NCBI RefSeq assembly: GCF_900115545.1
Contig: NZ_FOWV01000006.1
Span: forward strand, 111,235-175,234
DNA length: 64,000 nt
Direction of reading: 5' to 3'
From: Ralstonia sp. NFACC01
GTDB taxonomy: Bacteria > Pseudomonadota > Gammaproteobacteria > Burkholderiales > Burkholderiaceae
A model generated the notes under the pieces. That model did no database searches and was not told the DNA's origin. It saw nothing but the letters and a program-made list of their open reading frames with translations. Positions 11,444 to 19,487 of this stretch are shown here, in pieces (position 1 is the stretch's first letter; every line of letters starts with the position of its first letter). A program made the position numbers and the translations under genes.

Positions 11444-12460
11444 TCAGGAACGTGCCGTGTGCCGCGCCATGGCGATGGCGGTATCGATCGCCTCGATCAT
11501 GCTGCCGAACTCGGCGCGACCCGTGCCCGCCAAGTCCAGCGCCGTACCGTGGTCCACCGACGTGCGCACGAACGGCAGGCCCAGCGTGATGTTCACGCCA
11601 TGCCCGAAGGTGCCGTACTTGAGCGGCGCCAGACCTTGGTCGTGGTACATCGCCAGCACGCAATCGGCCTCGGCAAGAAGCCGCGGCTGGAACAGCGTGT
11701 CGGCCGGATACGGACCGCGCGCATCGATTCCGCGCGCACGCGCACGCGCGATGGCCGGCTCGATCACCTCGATCTCTTCGCGGCCGAGATGACCTGATTC
11801 ACCCGCATGTGGATTCAGCCCCGTCACGAGAATGCGCGGTGCGGTCAAGCCGAAGCGCGTGCGCAAATCACGTTGCACGATGTCGAGCGTTTCGTCGAGC
11901 ACTGCGGGTGTGATAGCGTCCGGCACCTCGCGCAACGGCAAATGCGTCGTGGCCAACGCCACGCGCAGCATGGTGTTGTCGTGTGCCGGCTGCGAGCCAG
12001 CGAGCATCATCACCACGCGCGGCGTGCGGCTGCGCTCTGCCAAGTATTCGGTATGGCCGGTAAACGGCACGCCTGCGTCGTTAATCGTGCTCTTCTGCAC
12101 CGGCGCTGTGACCATCGCGTCGTAACGGACGCCGTCCGCCGTGCCAATCTGGCAGCCATCGATGGCTGCGTCGAGCAGGCCAAGCACATAGCGGCCGTTG
12201 GCGGCATCGAGCACGCCAGCGCGCACCGGCGTACCCAGGGGGCGCTCCACAATAGTCAGCGCCGTGGAGGCAACACGCCAGAAATCGCCCTGCCCGATCG
12301 CGTCAGCGCGCGCCTGCAGCAATGCCGTATCGCCAATCACGTGCCACTGCACATCGGCGTAATGCGGCGACGCCTGACGCGCCAGGTGCAGCAACGCAGC
12401 CACGGTGATATCGGGGCCGATACCGGCAGGTTCTCCAGTGGTGATGGCAATGTTCAGCAT
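11444..12460 (-). CDS. pdxA: 4-hydroxythreonine-4-phosphate dehydrogenase
   Basis: NAD-dependent, divalent-metal enzyme of pyridoxal 5'-phosphate synthesis. 338 residues from the ATG that gives [17 protein letters not shown], the conserved start; an in-frame ATG 45 bases upstream would add a non-conserved extension. The metal-binding histidines lie in [20 protein letters not shown] and [10 protein letters not shown]. It lies between surA and rsmA, with 87 bases separating it from surA. Confidence 0.96.
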   Translation of the reverse strand: MLNIAITTGEPAGIGPDITVAALLHLARQASPHYADVQWHVIGDTALLQARADAIGQGDFWRVASTALTIVERPLGTPVRAGVLDAANGRYVLGLLDAAIDGCQIGTADGVRYDAMVTAPVQKSTINDAGVPFTGHTEYLAERSRTPRVVMMLAGSQPAHDNTMLRVALATTHLPLREVPDAITPAVLDETLDIVQRDLRTRFGLTAPRILVTGLNPHAGESGHLGREEIEVIEPAIARARARGIDARGPYPADTLFQPRLLAEADCVLAMYHDQGLAPLKYGTFGHGVNITLGLPFVRTSVDHGTALDLAGTGRAEFGSMIEAIDTAIAMARHTARS

Positions 12461-12502
12461 GCAGCGCTTTCCTGCGATGGTTTCCCGTTGGTCTAGAAAC
12501 GC

Positions 12503-12526
12503 CACGGCCGCCCGCAGGCGGCCGTG
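12503..12526 (-). terminator. GC-rich hairpin between surA and pdxA (attenuator candidate)
   Basis: A perfect 10-bp inverted repeat, CACGGCCGCC and GGCGGCCGTG, around a 4-base loop, starting 22 bases after the surA stop. There is no clear T-run behind it on the minus strand (only TTT), so full termination is doubtful. It may protect the lptD-surA part of the message or lower pdxA-rsmA expression. Confidence 0.4.
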
Positions 12527-12547
12527 AGCGATGCGGATGTCCGTAGC

Positions 12548-14050
12548 TTACTGCTGACGGTTCACCCGGTATTCCACGTGGGCCGAGTCGCGCAGCTCAC
12601 GCAGCCAATCTTCATAGGCGGCCTGCACCTTCTGCTCGCGGATCACCGAACGTGCGTAGTCGCGCTGGCGGTCTCCCGACACCTCTGCCTCACGACGACC
12701 TTCCACCTGGATCAGATGCACGCCGAACTGGCTCTGCACCGGCTGCGACACATCACCGGGCTTGAGCTGGTTCATCGCCTGCTCGAATTCCGGCACCAAC
12801 TGGCCCGGCGACACCCAGCCCAGCTCGCCGCCCGCACCGGCCGAACCGTCCTGTGAATACCGGCGAGCCGCGTCGCCAAAGTCATAGCCGTGCACGATCC
12901 GATCGCGCAGGCCCGCCAACTGGCGGCGCGCGTCTTCTGCCGACATCGTCGGACCGGTCTTGATCAGAATGTGGCGCACTTGCGTCTGCTGCACCTTGGC
13001 GGCAATCGCCGTACTCGGCGCGCGCTTCTCCAACAGCTTGATCACGTGATAACCAGCCGGGCTTTCGACCACTTGGCTCGCCACCTGGCCGGCCTTCATG
13101 TCGACCACGGCGTTGGCAAACACAGCCGGCAAGCGACCGATCGGACGCAGCCCAAGTTCGCCGCCTTGCGAGGCATCCTGGGCGCCCGAATTGTCACGCG
13201 CCAGCTTGGCGAAATCCGCACCGCCCTGTGCTTGTTTGAGCAGGGCTTCGGCCTTGCTGCGTGCTGCGGCCTTCTCGGCATCCGTGGCGCTTTCGGCGAC
13301 CGGCACGAGAATCTGCGCGACGTTGTATTGCTGCTCGCCAGCCGGAGCCGTGCCGCCACCCTGCTGCGCCAGATAGTTATCGATCTCGCCGTCGTAGACC
13401 TGCACCTTGGAGTCGACCTCGCGCTCGCGCAGGCGCGCCAGCAGGATTTCCTGACGCAGGTCGTCGCGGTACTTGTCGTACGTCATGCCGGCGTCCTTCA
13501 GCTTGCTCTTGAGCTGCGGGACGGACAGGTTGTTGCGCTGGGCCACGCTTTCCACCGCACGATCCACATCGGCGTCGGACACGCGGATGCCGCTTTCCTT
13601 GGCGGTCTGCGCCTGCACGCGCTCCAGGATCAGCTGCTCAAGCACTTCACCGAGCAAATCCGCACGCGGTGGCAGCGGACGGTTCTGCGCACGGAACGTG
13701 CGTTCGACCAAGTCGGCGCGGTTGAGCAGTTCGCGGCGTGTGATGACGTCGGTGTTGACCACGGCCACCACCTCGTCGACGAGCTGGCTACGCGGTGCGC
13801 CCGGTGCCGTCGGCTCCGGCAACGTGCCTTGCAGCAACGGCTGGCTCGGCGACGAACCCGGGTTGGCGAAGATGCCACGCACAGGAGCGCTCTTTTTTGC
13901 CGATTGCGCCTGCTGCGCGTGGACGGCTGGTGCCAGCGTGGTCCCCGCCATCAGCGCGACCAGCACGCTGGTGGCGACACGCAGGCGGCCCAGAGGAGCC
14001 ACACGCGTGGCGAAAGCGGTCGATTGGAAAGCCATGATGTCGTTATTCAT
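12548..14050 (-). CDS. surA: Periplasmic chaperone and peptidyl-prolyl isomerase SurA
   Basis: Periplasmic chaperone that delivers unfolded outer-membrane proteins, including LptD, to the Bam machine. 500 residues from the ATG at 14050, which overlaps the lptD stop by eight bases; the ATG at 14035 (MAFQSTAF) is equally possible. A signal peptide ends near AVHA-QQ. The N-terminal SurA domain (VDEVVAVVNTDVITRREL...) is followed by two parvulin domains, with the blocks QILVP...AKLARDNS and RHILIKTG...AARRYSQDGSAG...GELGWVSPGQLVPEFE. The direct overlap with lptD fits its client relationship. Confidence 0.95.
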   Translation of the reverse strand: MNNDIMAFQSTAFATRVAPLGRLRVATSVLVALMAGTTLAPAVHAQQAQSAKKSAPVRGIFANPGSSPSQPLLQGTLPEPTAPGAPRSQLVDEVVAVVNTDVITRRELLNRADLVERTFRAQNRPLPPRADLLGEVLEQLILERVQAQTAKESGIRVSDADVDRAVESVAQRNNLSVPQLKSKLKDAGMTYDKYRDDLRQEILLARLREREVDSKVQVYDGEIDNYLAQQGGGTAPAGEQQYNVAQILVPVAESATDAEKAAARSKAEALLKQAQGGADFAKLARDNSGAQDASQGGELGLRPIGRLPAVFANAVVDMKAGQVASQVVESPAGYHVIKLLEKRAPSTAIAAKVQQTQVRHILIKTGPTMSAEDARRQLAGLRDRIVHGYDFGDAARRYSQDGSAGAGGELGWVSPGQLVPEFEQAMNQLKPGDVSQPVQSQFGVHLIQVEGRREAEVSGDRQRDYARSVIREQKVQAAYEDWLRELRDSAHVEYRVNRQQ

Positions 14051-16484
14051 ATTGATCCAGCACGGACGGCGTGATCGGCTGCGCGGTCACCGGCTGGTAG
14101 CCGGGCACGTTCAGACGAATCACGTCGATCGGATTGTTCCCCACCTTCGACAAACCCTTGAACTCGATCTGGGCAAAGATATGCGTCGTATAGCCCGAAA
14201 CCGCATTGCTGTAGCGCTGTACCGCCAGTCGGCCGACCCAGCAGTCCGCCACATATTCCAGGCCAAGCAGCATATCCGACGGCTTACGCGCATCCAGGTC
14301 ATAACCGATGCGGCCCAGGCCGTACAGGCGCCGTGTGATCGGCCACTGCGTTGAGATATCGGCCTGTTCCAGCGGAAGCTGACCGGTATTCGCGTCTTGC
14401 CGGTAATAGCGGTAGCCGAGGTTGATCACCTTGTTGGCTTCCGGCTTCCAGCTGAATGCGACGGTCGAGCGCATGATGCGATCGATGTCCTGATTGTACT
14501 GAAGGTTCGTATCGAAAAAGATGCCGCGGAACATCTGGATCGTGGTCGCGCCCAGAAGGTCGGAATAGCGGCGCACCGACGTCGGTGCCGCACCCGCCAG
14601 CGTCACGCGCTGGCCTTCGAAATCGATACGCTGGGCGATCGTGGCACGCAGGCGTTCAATGCCCGATTCCGCTTCAATAAAGCGCGTGGTCACGCCCGCC
14701 GTCAGTTTGTTGTTGTCGGCAATGCGGTCATAACCCGTGTACGGATTTTCGGTAAAGATCTGGCCGAGGTTGTAGTCCGACTGACCGGTATCGAACAACG
14801 GAATTTGCGACTGATCACGATACGGCGTGTAGACGTAGAACACGCGCGGCTCCAGCGTCTGGATGTAACTCACGCCAAACAGTTTGGTGACCAGTGGCGC
14901 ATCGCGCTCAAAGGTCATGCCCGAATCGAGCGAGAACGTGGGCAGCGTGCGATTGATCTGCGTATCCTGCGTATCACCCGCCGGGCGGTCCAGGCGATAT
15001 GCGGTGGTATTCAGGATGAACTTCGGCGTGACGTACCAGCCGGGGCGGATGATCGGGTAGCTGATCGTCGGCTGCATGAACAAACGCTCGCCCTGGACGG
15101 TGTTGGCCGTGGGGATCGAGAACCGCGTGTAGTCGGTCAGGAAATTGATGTCAAAGCCACCAACGTCGTACCGGTTATACGTCAGGCTCAACTGCGGCAA
15201 ACGCTCGTAGGGCGCTGCCAGGGGCGTAGTGGCGGTCGACAGCGTCTGGAACTTCTGCACACGCGCCAGCGCAACCCAATCGCCGATCGAGTACGTGACG
15301 CCACCTTCCTGCACATACTGGCGCTGCGTCGCCGTGACAATGCTGCGGCCAAGGTCATCCGGATAGGTGTTATCCGAAACTTTGTTGTAGTTGATGTAGC
15401 CGGTCAGGCCAGGCGCCAAGCGCTGCGTGTGCACTGCCGAAATCGACCAGCGGTTGCGGCCCGCCTCACGATCATCCGGCAGGAATTCGCCACGCAGGAC
15501 GCCGCTGTACGACGTATCGAGATAGCGGTATTCGGCGCCGAGCTGCAGGCCGCGCTGACTCAGCAGACGCGGATACAACGTCAGATCGCGATTCGGCGCG
15601 ATGTTGAAGTAGTACGGCAGTGTGACGTCGGCCCCGCTGCGGCTGTTGTAGCCGAAGACCGGTGCCAGGAAACCGCTGCGGCGATCGTCATTGAGCGGGA
15701 AGTCCATGATCGGCGCGGCAAACACCGGCACGCCGAAGAAGTGCAGTACGCCGTTGCGGCCAGTGCCGACTTGGCGATCGCTGTCGATGTCGATGCGGCT
15801 CGCGCTGAAGTACCAGTCGACGTTGTCGGGCGAGCACGTGGTGTACGTACCGCGCGTGATGCGGCTGTTGTCCTTGTCGATAAAGTCGATGCGGTCTGCG
15901 GTGCCGCGGCCACCGGTCGAGTGGAACTCGTAGGTCGGCGTGCTGATGGTGCCTTCGTTGGCGGTGACTTTGAGCTTGGCATCCGGGCCGGTGACGAGCG
16001 TGCCGCCCTTGAACAAGCGCACGTTGCCGGTGGCCGTGGCCACGTCGGTGTCCTGGTTGTAGTCGAGGGTGTCGCCCTTGAGCACCGAACCGTTGCGGCG
16101 CAATTCGCCATTGCCGCGCAGGTGGATGTCTTCGTTGGTGCGGCCGTCCATCTTGTCGGCCGCGGTAAACGTGGGGACAGTGTTGTCCGGTCGCTGGACG
16201 GGCTCGGCCATCTTGGGCACCAGCGGACTGCCGCCAGGCGTGGTCGGGCCGGACGTGGCCAGCGCTGTCACCGACGAGGCCGGGGTAACGGCAGGCGCCG
16301 TCGCCTGCGTGGTGTCCGCGCTCTGCGCCGCGGACGTCGCCGTCCAGACACCGGCCACCGCGAACACCAGCGGGCGCAATGCCAGCGTGCCACGCCTGAT
16401 GGTGGCCAAGTCGGCGGGCCGCTGATCGGGCGCGGCAACAGCAGCGCGCTGCCGGTTTTTCCTGGCTCGGTTCGGTTCGGTCAT
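14043..16484 (-). CDS. lptD: LPS-assembly outer-membrane protein LptD
   Basis: Large beta-barrel that inserts LPS into the outer leaflet with LptE. 813 residues from ATG 16484; an ATG at 16553 would add 23 residues that do not look like a signal sequence. A rather long basic N-region precedes the hydrophobic segment LALRPLVFAVAGVW. An OstA/LptA-like periplasmic domain (LRGNGELRRNGSVLKGDTLDYNQDTDVATATGNVRL) is followed by the barrel, rich in alternating aromatic strands. Cysteines occur in TTCSPDN and VADCWVG, consistent with an inter-domain disulphide. First gene of the lptD-surA-pdxA-rsmA unit. Confidence 0.95.
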   Translation of the reverse strand: MTEPNRARKNRQRAAVAAPDQRPADLATIRRGTLALRPLVFAVAGVWTATSAAQSADTTQATAPAVTPASSVTALATSGPTTPGGSPLVPKMAEPVQRPDNTVPTFTAADKMDGRTNEDIHLRGNGELRRNGSVLKGDTLDYNQDTDVATATGNVRLFKGGTLVTGPDAKLKVTANEGTISTPTYEFHSTGGRGTADRIDFIDKDNSRITRGTYTTCSPDNVDWYFSASRIDIDSDRQVGTGRNGVLHFFGVPVFAAPIMDFPLNDDRRSGFLAPVFGYNSRSGADVTLPYYFNIAPNRDLTLYPRLLSQRGLQLGAEYRYLDTSYSGVLRGEFLPDDREAGRNRWSISAVHTQRLAPGLTGYINYNKVSDNTYPDDLGRSIVTATQRQYVQEGGVTYSIGDWVALARVQKFQTLSTATTPLAAPYERLPQLSLTYNRYDVGGFDINFLTDYTRFSIPTANTVQGERLFMQPTISYPIIRPGWYVTPKFILNTTAYRLDRPAGDTQDTQINRTLPTFSLDSGMTFERDAPLVTKLFGVSYIQTLEPRVFYVYTPYRDQSQIPLFDTGQSDYNLGQIFTENPYTGYDRIADNNKLTAGVTTRFIEAESGIERLRATIAQRIDFEGQRVTLAGAAPTSVRRYSDLLGATTIQMFRGIFFDTNLQYNQDIDRIMRSTVAFSWKPEANKVINLGYRYYRQDANTGQLPLEQADISTQWPITRRLYGLGRIGYDLDARKPSDMLLGLEYVADCWVGRLAVQRYSNAVSGYTTHIFAQIEFKGLSKVGNNPIDVIRLNVPGYQPVTAQPITPSVLDQYE

Positions 16485-16614
16485 GCAGATCGGGAACAGG
16501 GCCGCACGCGCAACGGCACGCACAGGCACAAAATCAGTCAGTACTGCGGTCAATCCCGCCGCCGGACGCGGCCTGGACAGGGCCGGCGCTCGCTCGCAGC
16601 GAAACTCGGTCGGG

Positions 16615-16621
16615 TATTATA
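16615..16621. promoter_or_regulatory. Candidate overlapping -10 boxes between lptD and amgK
   Basis: The 176-base divergent gap contains TATTATA at 16615-16621. It reads TATTAT on the plus strand (toward amgK) and a perfect TATAAT on the minus strand (toward lptD). No convincing -35 hexamer is visible in either direction, so this is a -10-only assignment. Confidence 0.35.
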
Positions 16622-16660
16622 CGGGGCTTCCTTCCAGCCTCATTCCAGCATTCTCTCAGC

Positions 16661-17722
16661 ATGGCTTCGACCCCTGGCGCCGCAGCAGGCGCAACCGACG
16701 CACGTCTCAGTCAACTGCGCGACTGGCTCGGCACATTGCCCGCCGCCCGCGGCCTGCGCATCGACACGCTGCAGCCCGCTTCGGCCGATGCCAGCTTCCG
16801 CCGTTATTTCCGCCTGGACAGCGCCCACGGCACGCTGGTCGTCATGGACGCCCCGCCGCCGCAGGAAGACTGCCGCCCGTTCGTCCATGTGGCGGGCCTG
16901 CTGAATGGCGCCGGCGTGCATGCACCTCAGGTGCTGGAGCAGGATCTCGCGCAGGGCTTCCTCCTGCTGACCGATCTGGGCCCGCAAACGTATCTGCAAT
17001 CGCTGCGCGAACGCGATTTCGACCTCGCCTACGCCAACACGCTGTTCCGCCCGGCCATCCATACCCTGGTGCGCTGGCAGTTGGCCTCACGTGAAGGAGA
17101 GCTGCCGCCGTACGACGAAGCGCTGCTGCGCCGCGAGCTGTCGCTGTTTCCCGACTGGTATGTCGATCGCCACCTGCAACGGCCCTTGGACGCCACGCAG
17201 CGCGAATCGCTCGACAAGGTCTTCAAGCTGCTGGTCGACAGCGCCCTGGCCCAGCCGCGCGTGTACGTCCATCGTGACTACATGCCGCGCAACCTGATGA
17301 TCAACGCGGCCGACCCGTCGCAGCCGGGCGTGCTGGATTTCCAGGACGCCGTCTACGGCCCGATCACCTACGACGCCGCCTCGCTGCTGCGCGACGCCTT
17401 CCTGTCGTGGGATGAAGAGCAGGAGCTGGATTGGGCCGTGCGCTATTGGGAAACGGCCCGCGCCGCCAAGCTGCCCGTGGATGACGACTTCGGCGAGTTC
17501 TACCGCGCCCTCGAATGGATGGGCGCGCAACGCCATCTGAAAGTGGCCGGCATCTTCGCGCGCCTGTGCTACCGAGACGGCAAGACCGGCTACGTGGAAG
17601 ACACCCCGCGCTTCATCGCCTACCTGCGCCGCGTGTGCAGCCGCTACAACGCGCTGGCACCGCTGGCCCGCCTGCTCGATCAACTCGAAGATCGCGCGCA
17701 GCAGATCGGCTACACGTTCTGA
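16661..17722 (+). CDS. amgK: Cell-wall sugar kinase AmgK (N-acetylmuramate/GlcNAc 1-kinase)
   Basis: Aminoglycoside-phosphotransferase-fold kinase, 353 residues. The catalytic Brenner motif is HRDYMPRN (His204, Asp206, Asn211) and the metal-binding motif is DFQDA at 226-230. In Pseudomonas, the homologue beside lptD phosphorylates MurNAc at C1 in the recycling route that bypasses de novo UDP-MurNAc synthesis and underlies intrinsic fosfomycin tolerance. The assignment rests on the fold, on the position next to lptD-surA-pdxA-rsmA, and on murU downstream. Here azlC and azlD separate amgK from murU; the stop and the azlC start share one base, so they are one transcript. Confidence 0.85.
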   Translation: MASTPGAAAGATDARLSQLRDWLGTLPAARGLRIDTLQPASADASFRRYFRLDSAHGTLVVMDAPPPQEDCRPFVHVAGLLNGAGVHAPQVLEQDLAQGFLLLTDLGPQTYLQSLRERDFDLAYANTLFRPAIHTLVRWQLASREGELPPYDEALLRRELSLFPDWYVDRHLQRPLDATQRESLDKVFKLLVDSALAQPRVYVHRDYMPRNLMINAADPSQPGVLDFQDAVYGPITYDAASLLRDAFLSWDEEQELDWAVRYWETARAAKLPVDDDFGEFYRALEWMGAQRHLKVAGIFARLCYRDGKTGYVEDTPRFIAYLRRVCSRYNALAPLARLLDQLEDRAQQIGYTF

Positions 17723-18450
17723 TGGTCTCTCCCCGCGCCGTTGAGTTTCGCGCCGGCATGCTGGCGCTCGCGCCCATGCTGCTGGGCGTGGTGCCGTTCG
17801 GCATGATCTACGGCGTGCTGGCCACGTCCGCCGGCATGCCCGCGTGGCTTGCCGTGGCGATGAGCGCTATCGTTTTCGGTGGCGCCTCGCAGATGATCCT
17901 CGTGCAGTTGTGGGCCGGTGGCGCGCCCGCGCTCGTGATTGCGGCGACAGTCTCGATGGTGAATCTGCGGCACGCGCTCTACTCAGCCAGCATTGCACCG
18001 ACGCTGGCGCACCTGCCGCGTCGCTGGAAATGGCTGATCGCCTATCTGCTGACCGACGAAGCGTTCGCCGCCATGAACCGCCGCGTTGTCACAGCACAGC
18101 CCGGCAGCGAGGAAACAGCCTACCGCCATTGGTATTTCCTTGGCGCTGGCGTGGCCCTGTGGTCGAGCTGGCAGGCGTCGACGATCGTTGGCGTGGTGCT
18201 GGGGGCCCAAGTGCCGACCTCGTGGCCGCTCGATTTCTTCCTGCCGCTCACGTTCATCGCCATCGTGGTGCCGGCGCTGCGCACGCGCGCACAACTGGCT
18301 GCAGCATTGGCCGGCGCCGCGCTGGCCGTGGCGTGGACAGGCTGGCCGCACAAGCTGGGGCTGATGAGCGCGGCGTGTGTCGGCATTGCCGTCGGCGCGC
18401 TGATTGAGCGCTTGCTGGCTCGGCCGTCCAACAAGGGGGCTGCTGCATGA
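17722..18450 (+). CDS. azlC: AzlC-family branched-chain amino acid exporter, large subunit
   Basis: 242-residue integral membrane protein with the AzlC signature PMLLGVVPFGMIYGVLA near the N-terminus and GGASQMILVQLWAGGA followed by MVNLRHALYSASI. With AzlD it forms a two-component exporter related to E. coli YgaZH (valine). The ATG shares its A with the TGA of amgK. The stop overlaps azlD (ATGA). No link to cell-wall recycling is known, so its place inside the amgK-murU unit is notable. Confidence 0.9.
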   Translation: MVSPRAVEFRAGMLALAPMLLGVVPFGMIYGVLATSAGMPAWLAVAMSAIVFGGASQMILVQLWAGGAPALVIAATVSMVNLRHALYSASIAPTLAHLPRRWKWLIAYLLTDEAFAAMNRRVVTAQPGSEETAYRHWYFLGAGVALWSSWQASTIVGVVLGAQVPTSWPLDFFLPLTFIAIVVPALRTRAQLAAALAGAALAVAWTGWPHKLGLMSAACVGIAVGALIERLLARPSNKGAAA

Positions 18451-18773
18451 AAGCCCTGATCCTCTTCGGCGTGCTGCTGATTGCCGGCGCGGCGACCTAC
18501 CTGATCCGTCTATCGTTCATCGCGCTGGAAGGGCGCATGAACCTGCCGATGTGGTTCCGCAACGCCCTGCCCTACGTGCCGGCCGCGATGCTGACCGCGC
18601 TGATCGCGCCCGACCTGCTGATGCGCGACGGCGCGCTCGCGGTGTCGGTCGACAACCCGCGCCTGCTTGCGGGCATCGTCGCCATCGTCATCGCACGGGT
18701 GACGAAGAGTGCGATGTGGACCATCGTCGGTGGCATGGCTGTGCTGTTGATTCTCATGAAGGTAATGACTTGA
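18447..18773 (+). CDS. azlD: AzlD-family exporter, small subunit
   Basis: 108-residue membrane protein with about four hydrophobic helices and the AzlD block YLIRLSFIALEG...PMWFRNALPYVPAAMLTALIAPDLL. Partner of AzlC, overlapping it by four bases at the 5' end and overlapping the preferred murU start by four bases at the 3' end. Confidence 0.9.
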   Translation: MKALILFGVLLIAGAATYLIRLSFIALEGRMNLPMWFRNALPYVPAAMLTALIAPDLLMRDGALAVSVDNPRLLAGIVAIVIARVTKSAMWTIVGGMAVLLILMKVMT

Positions 18774-19483
18774 ATTCCACGACGCGTGCCATGATTTTTG
18801 CGGCGGGCCGCGGCGACCGCATGCGCCCGCTGACCGACCACACGCCCAAGCCCCTGCTCAACGTGGGCGGTAAACCGCTGATCGTCTGGCAGATCGAGCG
18901 CCTGGCTGCGGCAGGCGTGCTCGACATTGTCATCAACCACGCGTGGCTCGGCGCGCAGATCGAAGCCACGCTCGGGGATGGCAGCACGTGGGGCGTGCGC
19001 CTCGCGTATTCACCGGAAGGGCAAGCGTTGGAAACGGCAGGCGGTGTCGCCCAGGCCATGCCGCTGCTGCATGCCGGCGATGGGCACAGCGTATTCATTG
19101 CCGTCAGCGGCGACGTGTTCTGCGATTACGATTACGCCGCACTGCGCGACCGAGCGCCCGCAATGGCTGCGCAGGCCGCGCCCAGCATGCACCTGGTGAT
19201 GGTGCCGAACCCGCCCTACCACCTTCGCGGCGATTTCGCCCTGGATAACGAAGGCGTGCTCCACGCGGACGGCCCCGAGCACCTCACGTTCGGCAACATC
19301 GGCTTGTACGACACGCGCCTATTTGCCGGCATCACGCCCGGCACGCGACTGGCGATGACGCCGCTCTACCACCAAGCCATCGCCGAAGGTCGCGCCACCG
19401 GTGAACGCTTCGACGGCCGCTGGGAAAACGTCGGCACGGCCGCCCAGCTGGCCGCACTCGACGCAGAACTCGCGGCGCGCTAA
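18770..19483 (+). CDS. murU: N-acetylmuramate-1-phosphate uridylyltransferase MurU
   Basis: Nucleotidyltransferase that makes UDP-MurNAc from MurNAc-1-phosphate, the step after AmgK. 237 residues from a TTG at 18770 (TTGA overlap with azlD). The first ATG, at 18791, would begin only two residues before the nucleotide-binding loop AAGRGDRM, which seems too short. Other motifs: TPKPLLNVGGKPLI, the metal-binding SGDVFCDYD and FDGRWENVGT. The length agrees with Pseudomonas MurU (~223). It ends four bases before the convergent MHYT-GGDEF-EAL gene. Confidence 0.85.
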   Translation: MNSTTRAMIFAAGRGDRMRPLTDHTPKPLLNVGGKPLIVWQIERLAAAGVLDIVINHAWLGAQIEATLGDGSTWGVRLAYSPEGQALETAGGVAQAMPLLHAGDGHSVFIAVSGDVFCDYDYAALRDRAPAMAAQAAPSMHLVMVPNPPYHLRGDFALDNEGVLHADGPEHLTFGNIGLYDTRLFAGITPGTRLAMTPLYHQAIAEGRATGERFDGRWENVGTAAQLAALDAELAAR

Positions 19484-19487
19484 GCGC

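Noticed and set aside
14397-16904. 835-codon plus-strand frame opposite lptD
   Set aside because: Antisense shadow of lptD; composition is dominated by Arg, Val and His without any domain.
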